From: Arthrobacter sp. SX1312
Lineage (GTDB): Bacteria; Actinomycetota; Actinomycetes; Actinomycetales; Micrococcaceae
Direction of reading: 5' to 3'
DNA length: 64,000 nt
NCBI RefSeq assembly: GCF_002929295.1
Contig: NZ_PJIM01000001.1
Location: 542,040-606,039, forward strand
The notes beneath the pieces were generated by a model. It ran no database searches. It saw only the letters and a program-made list of their open reading frames with translations, and was not told the origin of the DNA. Shown piece after piece: positions 1 through 8,264 of this stretch (position 1 is the first letter of the stretch; each line of letters begins with the position of its first letter). Position numbers and translations under genes: made by a program.

Positions 1-1
1 T

Positions 2-862
2 CGTGAACCTGCGCAGTTCGACATGATCGTCGCCGGCGGTGGACTGGCCGGACGAAGCCTCGCCTACTTCCTGAGCGGGCACCCCGGCCTGGGCGAGATG
101 CGGATCCTGCTCGTCGACGACAGCCGTCACTACCAGCACCGGTCCATCATCTACTGGTACGACGGCGTCCTTCCGCTGCGGCTGACCCCCTCGGTGAGCT
201 ACACGGCCTCCTACTGTTGTGACAGCACCACCCCACCACCCGGTGCGACTCCTCCCCCGCTCATGACCGGTGAGATCCGGCAGGTCCGGACCGCGAGCGA
301 ATCCTTCGACCCGTCAGTGGCCACCTTCATGGATTTCAGGTCGGGCGACGGCCGGCAGCCTGTCCGCCTCCACTGCCTCCTGCCGGTGTCGACACGCGAA
401 GCGTTCGTGGAGACGACGAGGATCACCCGTGGTGATGCACCGGCCCTGGGCTGGCCCTTCGGAACGGCGGCCGCGGCATACCTCCGCAACACCTGTGGAG
501 TGACGGACTTCTCCACGCTCGCCGTCCAGCGAGGGGTGATCCCGCTCGGTCTTCGTCGCCAGTCGTCGCGAGGACGACATCTCTACGTTGGCACGGCCTC
601 CGGGATCATCAAGGCGACGACGGGGTACGGCTTCACCCGCATCCTCCACCAGGCCGAGCGCGTCGCCTCGTCGTTCGCCGCGACCGGCTCGCCGAGCGGA
701 CCCGACCCCCCGCGCCGCTTCCACTTCTACGACAAGCCCGTCCTCAAGATGTGGCTGCACGACCCCGACTCGGCAGTCCGCTCTCCTGTCGCACCACGCA
801 GCGCCCATGGGACTGTCACCGGCGATTGCAGCGGCCGCCGCAATGGTGACGAAAGTCCCTAG
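2..862 (+). pseudogene. Lycopene-cyclase-family FAD protein, probably decayed; 5' end off the window
   Basis: The reading frame is open from the first bases, so the true start lies upstream. The N-terminus has a dinucleotide-binding signature (VAGGGLAGRSLAYFL) and RILLVDD. Later FMDFR, a LPVSTREAFVETT block, RGVIPLGL and a GIIKATTGYGF block match, in order, the second half of lycopene beta-cyclase-like proteins. Family members are about 370-400 residues. Here roughly 80 residues between the first tryptophan region and the FDP/MDFR block are missing, and the C-terminus turns into low-complexity sequence after WLHDPDSA. I infer an internal deletion plus a damaged 3' end. An aberrantly short but working cyclase cannot be excluded. 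Confidence 0.55.
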
Positions 863-994
863 AGTACCGACCCACCCCGCAGGACACTGGGACGCAACCC
901 TTTCGGGAGTGGTCGTCGTGCGACGCCGGCGAGAAGCACACGGGAAGCATCAACCGGTCGTCGACCACTTCACGAACGAACGAAGGACAGATGA

Positions 995-1213
995 ATGAGC
1001 TCGACAGAGCGACCGATTGCCTCAACAATCCCCGCACCTCCCCCTATCCATCTCGAACCCTCCACCGAAGACGAAACTTTCAGGCCCATTGGTCTCAGGC
1101 CCAGCGGATCCGACCTCAAACGCCTGATGGAGCGTCGGCGGGAAGCAGAGCGCAAGCTTGCCCTGCATATCCAGAAATACCGGGAGACGCACCCGCTCCC
1201 CTCGAAGGAGTAA
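995..1213 (+). CDS. Small hypothetical protein, 72 aa
   Basis: I do not recognise this protein. The first half is proline-rich and probably disordered. The second half (about residues 38-66) is a charged amphipathic helix rich in Arg, Glu and Lys (LKRLMERRREAERKLALHIQ). The start is preceded by a GAAGGA Shine-Dalgarno, and codon third positions look coding. An ATG four bases upstream, in another frame, is the competing start but gives poorer codon use. It sits between the cyclase remnant and a DUF4389 gene, and its role is unknown. Confidence 0.45.
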   Translation: MSSTERPIASTIPAPPPIHLEPSTEDETFRPIGLRPSGSDLKRLMERRREAERKLALHIQKYRETHPLPSKE

Positions 1214-1288
1214 CCCGGAAGCTCGCGCCCGTGCCGGAGTAAGGGGTGCTCCTTCCTCATCCAGGTACCACCAGGGAGGACGCCCGCC

Positions 1289-2836
1289 ATGAGTTCGAGT
1301 TCGTTGAGTACCACTCCCCCGCCCGCTCGGACGCCCATGCGGGCAGGACCGTTGATCATGGTCCTCCTCGGCGCTTTGCTCGTCTCGATAGCAGCGGGCC
1401 TTGCATTCGGCGGACTGCTCGTCAGCGCTCTCGCCGGCTTCCAGCGGGGTGGGCAATTCCTCACCACATCCACGGAACGCTTCGACTACGACTCCTACGC
1501 GCTGACCACCCGGCTGCAGGACGTCCAACTCGATACCGACGAGGGCGTCCTGCCCGCGGGTATCGCGACGATCCAGCTGGCGGCCACGGGCGTGCCCAGC
1601 ACCGAGGCGGTCTTCGTCGGCGTGGCACGGCAGGCCGACGTCGACGCGTACCTGTCGTCGGTGCAGCACACAGAGCTGACCGATGTCCGGACCGACCCCT
1701 TCCGCGCCGGCTACCGCGAGATCCCGGGCTCCTCGGCTCCGCGCCCACCCACCGAACAGACGTTCTGGACGGCGTCGGCCTCCGGTACCGGTACGCAGGT
1801 GATCTCCGTGGACGTGCGTTCCGGGAGCTGGGCGGTGGTGGTGATGAACGCCGACGGCAGCCAGGCCGGCGTCGTCGATCTGCAGGCAGGCCTCCGGTCG
1901 AGCCTCTTCGCGCCCGTCGGCTTGACGATGCTCCTGATCGCGGGTCTTCTGGTGCTGGTCGGCGTCCCACTCATCCTGATCGGGGCGAACGCCCTCGGAA
2001 AGGGGATCGATCCGTCCCTGGCCGCCGACGAGAACCGGCGTCGGGGGCTCCCGGAGGACCTCCACCGCACCGCGTCGGACGACCCCGCGCGTGACTTCCT
2101 GGCCCACCCGGCCCGCCTCACGGGCTACCTGCAACCCCGACTCTCCCGGTGGCTGTGGCTGGTGAAGTGGTTCCTCGTGATCCCGCATCTGGTGGTGCTG
2201 TGGCTGCTCTGGACTGCGTGCTTCGTGAGCACGGTGGCCGCCGGCGTCATGATCCTGTTCACCGGGCGCTACCCGGCAGGCCTGTTCGCCTTTGCCGTGG
2301 GGGTCTTCCGCTGGACGTGGCGCGTGCAGTTCTACGCCTCCGCGCTCGGAACAGACCTGTATCCGCCCTTCACCCTGGCCCGCGTACCGGACTATCCCGC
2401 CGATTTCGAGGTCCCCTACCCGTCCAGGCTCCACCGCGGCCTCGTCCTCGTGAAATGGTGGCTGCTGGCCCTCCCGCACCTCCTCGTCGTCGCTGCCCTG
2501 ACGGGTGCCTGGTCGACGACCGTCGTCGTCATACCCGGCTCCGGCGACGTGGTCCGGACCACCGCGCCGTCACTGCTGGGCCTGCTGGTGATCGTCGCCG
2601 GGGTCGCGCTCCTGTTCACGGCCCGCTATCCGGCGCCGCTCTTCGGCCTGGTGATCGGCATCCACCGCTGGACCTATCGCGTGGCAGCCTATGTGTTCCT
2701 GCTCCGTGACGAGTATCCGCCGTTCCGCCTGGATCAGGGACCGGAGGAGCCGGAAGCCCGGCCACGCGCCACCGCCGGTTGGGGGACAGCACGAAGGGAA
2801 CCACCGCCGCCCCCCGCCCGACCGCCCGGCCTCTGA
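1289..2836 (+). CDS. Membrane protein with two DUF4389 domains, 515 aa
   Basis: The N-terminal transmembrane helix lies at about residues 20-45 and is followed by an exported-looking region of about 150 residues. Another helix lies near residue 215. Two tandem DUF4389 modules follow: each has a WLWLVKWFLVIPHLV-type or LVLVKWWLLALPHLLV-type helix, a second helix, then an FTxRYPxxLFxxxxGxxRWTxR signature ending in YPPF. The function of DUF4389 is unknown. The module is frequent in actinobacterial membrane proteins. The ATG follows GGGAGG with normal spacing. The following arrestin-like gene starts 51 bp downstream on the same strand, so the two may be co-transcribed. Confidence 0.75.
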   Translation: MSSSSLSTTPPPARTPMRAGPLIMVLLGALLVSIAAGLAFGGLLVSALAGFQRGGQFLTTSTERFDYDSYALTTRLQDVQLDTDEGVLPAGIATIQLAATGVPSTEAVFVGVARQADVDAYLSSVQHTELTDVRTDPFRAGYREIPGSSAPRPPTEQTFWTASASGTGTQVISVDVRSGSWAVVVMNADGSQAGVVDLQAGLRSSLFAPVGLTMLLIAGLLVLVGVPLILIGANALGKGIDPSLAADENRRRGLPEDLHRTASDDPARDFLAHPARLTGYLQPRLSRWLWLVKWFLVIPHLVVLWLLWTACFVSTVAAGVMILFTGRYPAGLFAFAVGVFRWTWRVQFYASALGTDLYPPFTLARVPDYPADFEVPYPSRLHRGLVLVKWWLLALPHLLVVAALTGAWSTTVVVIPGSGDVVRTTAPSLLGLLVIVAGVALLFTARYPAPLFGLVIGIHRWTYRVAAYVFLLRDEYPPFRLDQGPEEPEARPRATAGWGTARREPPPPPARPPGL

Positions 2837-2887
2837 CCGTCCGCGACACCTCCCACCCACCGATCACGACGGAAAGGCCCACCGATC

Positions 2888-3787
2888 ATGACCCCCACTC
2901 ACCCCCACGAGATCATGGATCTCTCCCTCCTGCAGCGTGGAGCGGAGGGCACCGCCGTACTGGGCCACAGCACCCCCGTGAGCGTGGAGATCCGCGCGAC
3001 CCGCCGCGTGCGGGTGACCTCCGTCCAGTTCACGCTCGTGCACTCGCTGGAACTCACGCAGACGCGTGGGAACCAGTTCGGCGGAACCTACCATGCCGCC
3101 GAGCGCAGCTCGAGGGACATCGGGAGCACCCTGGTCAGCGCGAACACCACCCTGCGCGAGGGCGAGTCGTGCTTCGAGGTGGGTCAGCTGATAGTGCCCG
3201 CCGAGGCGATCCCCACTCTTCACGGGAAGCTCGCGCTGTCCGGCTGGTCGGTGCGTGCCCGGGTGTCCTCGGAGGGCAACGGGGACGTCGTCCGCTCCCA
3301 TCCGCTGGTCGTCCAATCGGACGGGAGCACAGCCGACGTCGACCCCGGCGTCGACCCGACGGACGGGCGCCGCGCCGCAACGGATCTGCACGTGTCCGAG
3401 CTGTCCACCCATTCCGTGCATCCGGGGGTGGAGGTGTCCGGCGTCGTGACGGTCAGCGACTCCAGGGCACGCACCCTGAGCATCAGTATCGTCATGCAGG
3501 AGGAAGTCATGTACTGGGCCGGCCAACGTGCCCAGAAGGAGCACCATGCCGGCAACTTCCTCATCGAGGAGACGGTGATCGATGAGGTCCGCGTCCCCGC
3601 GCACGCGGCCAGGCGCTCCGTTGTACCGTTCACCCTCACGGCCGGGACCGTCCCCGCTCCGACGGTCACCTCGCCCGTCCTGCGGGTGCGCTGGTTCCTG
3701 CGGGCCGCACTCGAGGTGCCGTTCAGGCGCGATCCGGAAGTGACGGTGCCCCTGGCGGCGAGCACCAGGATCCATTCACGGGCCTGA
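2888..3787 (+). CDS. Arrestin-like / Spo0M-type beta-sandwich protein, 299 aa
   Basis: There is no signal peptide or membrane helix. The sequence alternates beta-strand-like segments in two halves of about 130-150 residues. The first has HSTPVSVEIRATRRVRVTSV, the second begins near HSVHPGVEVSGVVTV, and it ends in FLRAALEVPFRRDPEVTVPL. This resembles the N- and C-terminal arrestin-type sandwiches of sporulation-control (Spo0M-like) proteins, but the match is by architecture only. The gene follows the DUF4389 gene and ends one base before the convergent universal-stress gene, with no terminator between. The role is unknown; scaffolding or protein trafficking would be a guess. Confidence 0.55.
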   Translation: MTPTHPHEIMDLSLLQRGAEGTAVLGHSTPVSVEIRATRRVRVTSVQFTLVHSLELTQTRGNQFGGTYHAAERSSRDIGSTLVSANTTLREGESCFEVGQLIVPAEAIPTLHGKLALSGWSVRARVSSEGNGDVVRSHPLVVQSDGSTADVDPGVDPTDGRRAATDLHVSELSTHSVHPGVEVSGVVTVSDSRARTLSISIVMQEEVMYWAGQRAQKEHHAGNFLIEETVIDEVRVPAHAARRSVVPFTLTAGTVPAPTVTSPVLRVRWFLRAALEVPFRRDPEVTVPLAASTRIHSRA

Positions 3788-3788
3788 C

Positions 3789-4655
3789 CTACCGCACGAC
3801 GACGACGTTGCCGCTCGCGTGGTGCAGTACCGCGTGGACCGTTGACCCGAGCCGGACGCCCAGCGTATTGCGGCCCTTCGCTCCGAGCACGACACAAGCG
3901 GCTTTCCGGGCCTCCTCCACGATGCTGCCGGGAACGGAGGCCGCGAGGAGGAGGTCCCGTTTCGTCGTCAGCCCCGCGTGCTCGCCGAGCAGCGCGGAAG
4001 CCTGTTCGAGGACCGGATCCTGCTCCTGGGCACGCGAAGAAGCCTCCGCCTCCCCACGCCGGTGAGGGCCCCCGACGTGCAGGAACCGGAGTGACTTGTG
4101 CAGGGTGCGGGCCAACTCAGCGGCAACCAGCACCGCGCGGTCGCTCTCGGGGGAACCGTCGACGGCGACCAGGACGGTGTCGTGCGTAGGACGGGCATCA
4201 CGGACGACCGTGACGGGACACGACGCGGTGGAGACGAGATGGAGGCTCACCGAGCCGACCAGCAGACCGGAGAAGCCGCCGAGGCCACGCGTTCCCGTGA
4301 CGAGGAGGGAGGCCTCCTCCGAGAGCGTCGTCAGGACAGCAGGGGGGGCGCCTGTCACCATCCGGTCCTGCACCTCGAGATCCGGTTCGGAGCGCCGCGC
4401 CAGTTCACGTCCTTCCGCCACGATCCGGTGTGCTTCCCCACGCAGCCCGCTGTCCTCGATACCCGCCACCGGTCCGAGCCGGTCGGTGAAGTACGGCCAG
4501 ATGAAGGCATGGACGACGACGAGCGGCAACTGGGCCACCCCGGCATAGCGTGAAGCCCACAGGAGAGCTCTCTTCGATTCGTCGGACCCGTCGTAGCCGA
4601 CCATCACCGGCTTGCCCTGACGGAATCCCGAGGTACCGCCCGTGGTGGAGGTCAT
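3789..4655 (-). CDS. Tandem universal stress protein (two Usp domains), 288 aa
   Basis: Two UspA folds lie in one chain. Domain 1 covers about residues 14-145 and starts PVMVGYDGSDESKRAL; domain 2 covers about 150-288 and starts TVLVAVDGSPESDRAV. Domain 1 carries an ATP-binding signature in its GTRGLGGFSGLLVGSVS segment (G-x2-G-x9-G-S pattern), and domain 2 a matching GAKGRNTLGVRLGSTV. Double-Usp proteins of this type are typical of actinobacterial dormancy regulons. The start overlaps the upstream single-domain Usp by ATGA, so the pair forms an operon that would be read from the promoter near 5184-5233. Confidence 0.9.
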   Translation of the reverse strand: MTSTTGGTSGFRQGKPVMVGYDGSDESKRALLWASRYAGVAQLPLVVVHAFIWPYFTDRLGPVAGIEDSGLRGEAHRIVAEGRELARRSEPDLEVQDRMVTGAPPAVLTTLSEEASLLVTGTRGLGGFSGLLVGSVSLHLVSTASCPVTVVRDARPTHDTVLVAVDGSPESDRAVLVAAELARTLHKSLRFLHVGGPHRRGEAEASSRAQEQDPVLEQASALLGEHAGLTTKRDLLLAASVPGSIVEEARKAACVVLGAKGRNTLGVRLGSTVHAVLHHASGNVVVVR

Positions 4656-5146
4656 GCCGAGGCGGTGGCGGGCCGGGCCGCGGCGCGCTCGCCGTCGGAT
4701 GCGGGGAGCGCGCCGTGCGCGATGACGACCGGGCAGGCGGAGCGCTCCGCGACGGCGGAACTCACGGAGCCGAGGAGGAGTCCCACGAACCCGCCGTGAC
4801 CCCGCGATCCGACGACGACCATCGATGCCTTCCGGCTCTCCTCGATGAGCACCTGGGCCGGGGCCCCCTGGAGGACCCGGCGCTCCAGCGGGCAGGGTGC
4901 CTCACCCTGGAACGCTGCCGACAGCGCGTCGTCGAGTGCCTTCCCGGCCAGTTCGTCGGGGTTCCAGGTGATCGGGGCGAAGCTGCCGAACCCTATGGGG
5001 TACCGCCACACCGTCACGGCCCGAATGACGTCACCGGCGAGCGGGACGAGGCTTCCTGCGAGTTCCAGTGCGGCGATCGACTGCTCCGACCCGTCGACGC
5101 CGACCACGATGACGCGGGATCGGCGGGGTGGGGGTGTCATGTCCAT
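4652..5146 (-). CDS. Single-domain universal stress protein, 164 aa
   Basis: A single Usp domain (VIVVGVDGSEQSIAAL near the N-terminus) with the ATP-binding signature GSRGHGGFVGLLLGSVS at about residues 117-133. It is the first gene of a two-gene Usp operon, with an ATGA overlap to the next. A DosR-type palindrome at 5220-5233 lies upstream, and the predicted transcript start near 5184 leaves a leader of about 38 nt. A second in-frame ATG two codons in is an alternative start. It lies back to back with the devR-like regulator, sharing a 205-bp divergent regulatory region. Confidence 0.9.
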   Translation of the reverse strand: MDMTPPPRRSRVIVVGVDGSEQSIAALELAGSLVPLAGDVIRAVTVWRYPIGFGSFAPITWNPDELAGKALDDALSAAFQGEAPCPLERRVLQGAPAQVLIEESRKASMVVVGSRGHGGFVGLLLGSVSSAVAERSACPVVIAHGALPASDGERAAARPATASA

Positions 5147-5219
5147 GATGGGGTTCTGCTCCTTCGCCGCCGGTGAACGTGCGCCCCGTCATCGTCTCCG
5201 GCCCCTCGTGGGCGAGATA

Positions 5220-5233
5220 GGGCCGAAAGACCC
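5220..5233 (-). promoter_or_regulatory. DosR/DevR-type palindrome before the Usp operon
   Basis: GGGCCGAAAGACCC fits the GGGnC-N4-GnCCC core of the mycobacterial DosR box. If the site is centred at -42.5, the -10 element would be GACGAT at 5191-5196 and transcription would start near 5184. The -10 is weak, so the promoter assignment is tentative. Confidence 0.55.
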
Positions 5234-5243
5234 ACCCGATTGG

Positions 5244-5257
5244 GGGCCATTGTGCCC
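5244..5257 (+). promoter_or_regulatory. Possible DosR/DevR-type palindrome before devR
   Basis: GGGCCATTGTGCCC has intact GGG and CCC arms but T instead of G in the second half. It shares the same GTGCCC half-site with the box at 7766-7779. At -42.5 it would serve a weak -10 (GATGAT, 5281-5286). An alternative -10, TAGCGT at 5316-5321, has its own imperfect dyad GGTCCTTGGAC upstream. It is a candidate autoregulatory site of the regulator. Confidence 0.35.
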
Positions 5258-5351
5258 TGACCGCGATCGCGGCACCGGGTGATGATGGTCCTTGGACACG
5301 AGGCAGCCGGACCGGTAGCGTCGGGCGCGTCGACGACGTCGGAGGTTGGAG

Positions 5352-6041
5352 ATGGACTACCCCGCGACCGGTGGGCATCCGGAGGAAGCAACGGTGTTCC
5401 TCCTCGATGACCATGAGCTGGTCCGGCGTGGTTTGCGCGAGCTGCTGGAGAGCGAGGGTTTCTCCATCGTCGGAGAATCCGGATCCGCGGAGGAGGCGGC
5501 CCGGAGGATCCCTGCCCTGTCACCGGACATCTCGATCCTCGATGCGAGGCTGCCCGACGGCACGGGGATCGAAGTGTGTCGTGACGTGCGCTCGGTCGAC
5601 CCTTCGCTGGCCTGCGTGATCCTGACCAGTTACGACGATGAGCAGGCGCTGCGGGGCGCCGTACTCGCGGGTGCCGCCGGATACATCCTCAAGGAGATCC
5701 TCGGGTCCGACCTCGTGGAGAAGGTCCGCCGTGCGGCGTCCGGTCAGTCATTGTTCGCCGCCGGGGTGACGGAACGGATCACCTCCGGACTCCTGGACAC
5801 CCCTGCGGAGGACCCGCGGCTGACGGGCCTGACGAGTCAGGAGAAGAAGGTACTGACGCTCATCGGGGCCGGGCTGACCAACCGGGAGATCGGCACGGAA
5901 CTGTTCCTGGCGGAGAAGACCGTGAAGAACTATGTGTCGTCCTTGTTGTCGAAGCTGGGGTTCCAGCGCCGCACCCAGGCAGCGGTGTTCATCTCCCGCC
6001 CGTCGGATCCGTTGTCTCCGTCGAATTCAGAGGGATCCTGA
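5352..6041 (+). CDS. devR: DevR/DosR-like response regulator (NarL/FixJ family), 229 aa
   Basis: The receiver domain covers about residues 14-130, with the acidic pair at D19-D20, the phospho-acceptor D64 in SILDARLPDG, a T/S at 92-93 and K114. The LuxR-type helix-turn-helix covers about 158-215. The recognition-helix segment AEKTVKNYV is the same as I recall in mycobacterial DosR, whose two Lys and one Asn (here K189, K192, N193) contact the box, so box specificity is expected to be conserved. The ATG at 5352 has GGAGG six bases upstream and is preferred to the TTG six bases earlier. It is convergent with its probable kinase, and the coding ends overlap by 53 bp. Confidence 0.88.
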   Translation: MDYPATGGHPEEATVFLLDDHELVRRGLRELLESEGFSIVGESGSAEEAARRIPALSPDISILDARLPDGTGIEVCRDVRSVDPSLACVILTSYDDEQALRGAVLAGAAGYILKEILGSDLVEKVRRAASGQSLFAAGVTERITSGLLDTPAEDPRLTGLTSQEKKVLTLIGAGLTNREIGTELFLAEKTVKNYVSSLLSKLGFQRRTQAAVFISRPSDPLSPSNSEGS

Positions 6042-7680
6042 GGTGGACCTCGGTCCCCGCACCGGGTTCACTGAGGATGGAGATCGTGCCGTCGCACAGC
6101 TCCGCGCGGCGCTTCATATTGGTGAGGCCGCTGCTGCGGGTGGGGTTCTCGAACCCACGGCCGTCGTCGGTGATCCTCAACTCGAGGTGTTCGCCGATCG
6201 CTCGCAGCGTGACCGTGATGGTCTGCGCGTCGGCGTGGCGCAGCGCGTTCGACAGCCCCTCGAGCAGTACGGCTCGGACATGATCGGCTCGCTCGTCATC
6301 CAGCGCCGCGTCGAGCGGGCCGGACAGCTGGAGGACCGGCGCGAGGTCGTGGCCGTCGAATGCATCCGCCACGAGGGAGAAGATGGTGGAGGTGAACGTC
6401 GGGGTGACCTGCGGAACCGTGCGCAGCGAGTAGATGGTGTCACGCAGTTCCCGGATGGTCTCGTCCAGCTCCGTCGTCACCGCCGAGATGCGGTTCAGGG
6501 CCTCCATGTCCGGCGTGTACTTCCGCAGGCTCTGGATGCTCAGGCCGGCCGCGAAGAGCCGCTGGATCACCAGGTCGTGCAGGTCACGCGCAATCCGGTC
6601 GCGGTCGCCGAAGACTGCCTCCTGTTCCCGCTGGCGATGAACACGCAGCAGTTCGAGGGCCAGGGACACGTGGGATACGAAGGTGGTCATCATTTCGTGG
6701 TCAACGTCGGAGAACGGCGACCCGCCCGGTGAGCGGCCGACGACGAGGAATCGGCGGTTGCCGTCGCCCGGGAGCTTGCTGCAGAGCGCCGTCCCGATCA
6801 TGCCTTCCGGGGCGCCGGGAAGCACCTGGGCGAATTCGTCCGCGTCCAGGACGATCGGCGACAGCGTGGTCGGAAGCCTGTCGAGCAGCGTCGGATCCAG
6901 GCTCGACTGGCCGAGAAGGGCCTCGACCTCGACACCGTCCACTGCCTCGCAGCCCACTCCGCGATGGTTGCCGAAATCCCTGAGGACGGCCGCGAGGATA
7001 CTCTGCGAGGCATTCAGCGCGTGGGTCGCGAGGATGTCCAGATCATGGCGCGATTCGTCATGCTGGCCGAGCAGTTCCCTCACGGCATTCAGTCCGCCCT
7101 CGAGCCAGCGGGTGCGTCGATTCGCTTCATCGAAGAGCCGCGAGTTCTCGATCGCGACCCCGGCAGCCGAGGCGAGCGCCACGACGAGCTGTTCGTCGTC
7201 GACGGAGAAATCCGCACCTCCGTTCTTCTCGGTCAGGTACAGGTTGCCGAAGACGCGGTCGTGGATACGGATCGGAACGCCGAGAAAGGACTTCATCGGC
7301 GGGTGGTCCGACGGATAGCCGTAGGCGAGGGGATGTTCGCGCAGATCGGACAGGCGGAGCGAGTGCGGCACCGAGATCAGCAGACCGAGGATCCCGTGCC
7401 CTGTCGGGAACTGGCCGATCCGCCGGATCTCGTCGTCCTCCAGGCCGACGGTGGTGAAGTGACCAAGGGTACGGTCCGGGCCGATGACTCCAAGGGCTCC
7501 GTAGCGGGCATCGACGAGTCGGCAGGCCGCCGAGATGACGCGTTCCAGCACGGTGTCGAGCCCGAGGTCGTCCGCTATGGCCGCAAAGGCAGCGAGTAGG
7601 TCTTCCATCCCGGCCAACGCCGTCGTCCGAGGGGACACTCCGTTGGGCAGTTCTTCAGAATAGGTGACCACGTGCCGCAC
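5989..7680 (-). CDS. devS: DevS/DosS-like sensor histidine kinase (GAF-GAF-HisKA_3-HATPase), 563 aa
   Basis: GAF-A (about residues 30-190) includes HPLAYGYPSDHPPMKSFLGVP; in DosS/DosT this HPPM region is, as I recall, where the proximal heme histidine lies. GAF-B spans about 205-350. A HisKA_3 box RDRIARDLHDLVIQRLFA follows with phospho-acceptor His368, then an N-box (EGLSNALRHA) and G-box (DDGRGF). No membrane segment is present, so it is a soluble redox/oxygen-type sensor. The GTG at 7680 is the listed start; a GTG three codons in has better Shine-Dalgarno spacing (CGGAG). It is unusual in facing its regulator tail to tail rather than following it in an operon. Confidence 0.88.
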   Translation of the reverse strand: MRHVVTYSEELPNGVSPRTTALAGMEDLLAAFAAIADDLGLDTVLERVISAACRLVDARYGALGVIGPDRTLGHFTTVGLEDDEIRRIGQFPTGHGILGLLISVPHSLRLSDLREHPLAYGYPSDHPPMKSFLGVPIRIHDRVFGNLYLTEKNGGADFSVDDEQLVVALASAAGVAIENSRLFDEANRRTRWLEGGLNAVRELLGQHDESRHDLDILATHALNASQSILAAVLRDFGNHRGVGCEAVDGVEVEALLGQSSLDPTLLDRLPTTLSPIVLDADEFAQVLPGAPEGMIGTALCSKLPGDGNRRFLVVGRSPGGSPFSDVDHEMMTTFVSHVSLALELLRVHRQREQEAVFGDRDRIARDLHDLVIQRLFAAGLSIQSLRKYTPDMEALNRISAVTTELDETIRELRDTIYSLRTVPQVTPTFTSTIFSLVADAFDGHDLAPVLQLSGPLDAALDDERADHVRAVLLEGLSNALRHADAQTITVTLRAIGEHLELRITDDGRGFENPTRSSGLTNMKRRAELCDGTISILSEPGAGTEVHLRIPLNSTETTDPTGGR

Positions 7681-7765
7681 TCCGTACTGTCGACGTGTGG
7701 CCCCGCCCCCCAGGGACCCACGATCCGTCCACTTTGAATGAGACCTGACCGGCGGGCCGGGAAAA

Positions 7766-7779
7766 GGGTCAGAGTGCCC
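7766..7779 (+). promoter_or_regulatory. DosR/DevR-type palindrome before the PNPOx-like gene
   Basis: GGGTCAGAGTGCCC has GGG and CCC arms 14 bp overall with one core mismatch. Its centre (7772.5) is exactly 42.5 bp upstream of the ATG at 7815, which is itself the predicted transcript start, because TAGTGT (7803-7808) lies six bases before it. This position suits an activator overlapping the -35 region. Confidence 0.55.
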
Positions 7780-7802
7780 TATCCGGCCTGTGGGCCACTT
7801 CG

Positions 7803-7815
7803 TAGTGTCGATCTA
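7803..7815 (+). promoter_or_regulatory. Leaderless promoter: -10 TAGTGT, start at the ATG
   Basis: TAGTGT at 7803-7808 is followed by six bases and then the ATG. No Shine-Dalgarno sequence precedes the ATG. The same spacing recurs at about ten genes in this window. Confidence 0.5.
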
Positions 7816-8264
7816 TGGAAGCCGAGAATACACCTACGGAAATCCTTCCAGCGCACGAATGCTGGAAATTGCTCCGGGATGCTCCCTTCGGGCGCCTCGC
7901 CCTGTGCATCCAGGGGGTTCCGGGCATCTTCCCGGTCAATTTCGTCGTGGAACACGGCACGATCGTCTTCCGGACCTCGGAGGGGACGAAGTCCCGATTC
8001 TCCGAGAAGGCGCCGGTCGCTCTCGAGGCGGACGGTTTCCTCAACGGGGGCGCACTGGTGTGGAGTGTGATCGTCCACGGACAAGCAGCGACCATCAACC
8101 AGACGGGGGAACTCATGGACACGGTCACCTTGCCGCTGCATCCGTGGGAGATGGGCCGTAAGGACCGCTTCATGCGACTGGTGCCCGAGACGATCACCGG
8201 ACGCTCATTCGCTCCTCTGCACGCGGCGGCGCATTCACGGACGGCTCGGGCTCACGACGAGTGA
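7815..8264 (+). CDS. Pyridoxamine 5'-phosphate oxidase-family flavin-binding protein, 149 aa
   Basis: This is a split-barrel flavoprotein of the PNPOx-like type. The typical N-terminal CWKLLRDAPFGRLALCIQGVPGIFPVNFVV is followed by TIVFRTSEGTKSR and the second-barrel segment WSVIVHGQA. Such small proteins bind FMN, F420 or heme and often accompany Usp genes. It lacks the residues that would make it a true PdxH. The start is leaderless. The 3' end overlaps the convergent Usp gene by 71 bp. Its promoter carries a DosR-type palindrome, so it is probably part of the DevR regulon. Confidence 0.8.
   Translation: MEAENTPTEILPAHECWKLLRDAPFGRLALCIQGVPGIFPVNFVVEHGTIVFRTSEGTKSRFSEKAPVALEADGFLNGGALVWSVIVHGQAATINQTGELMDTVTLPLHPWEMGRKDRFMRLVPETITGRSFAPLHAAAHSRTARAHDE

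Noticed and set aside
5286-5299. Imperfect dyad TGGTCCTTGGACAC upstream of devR
   Set aside because: Two arm mismatches, and its distance from the good -10 (TAGCGT, 5316-5321) is about 35 rather than 42.5, so it is not listed as a box.
7713-7726. Another DosR-type site (GGGACCCACGATCC) before devS
   Set aside because: The second arm is TCC rather than CCC, and no -10 element stands at the right distance on either strand.
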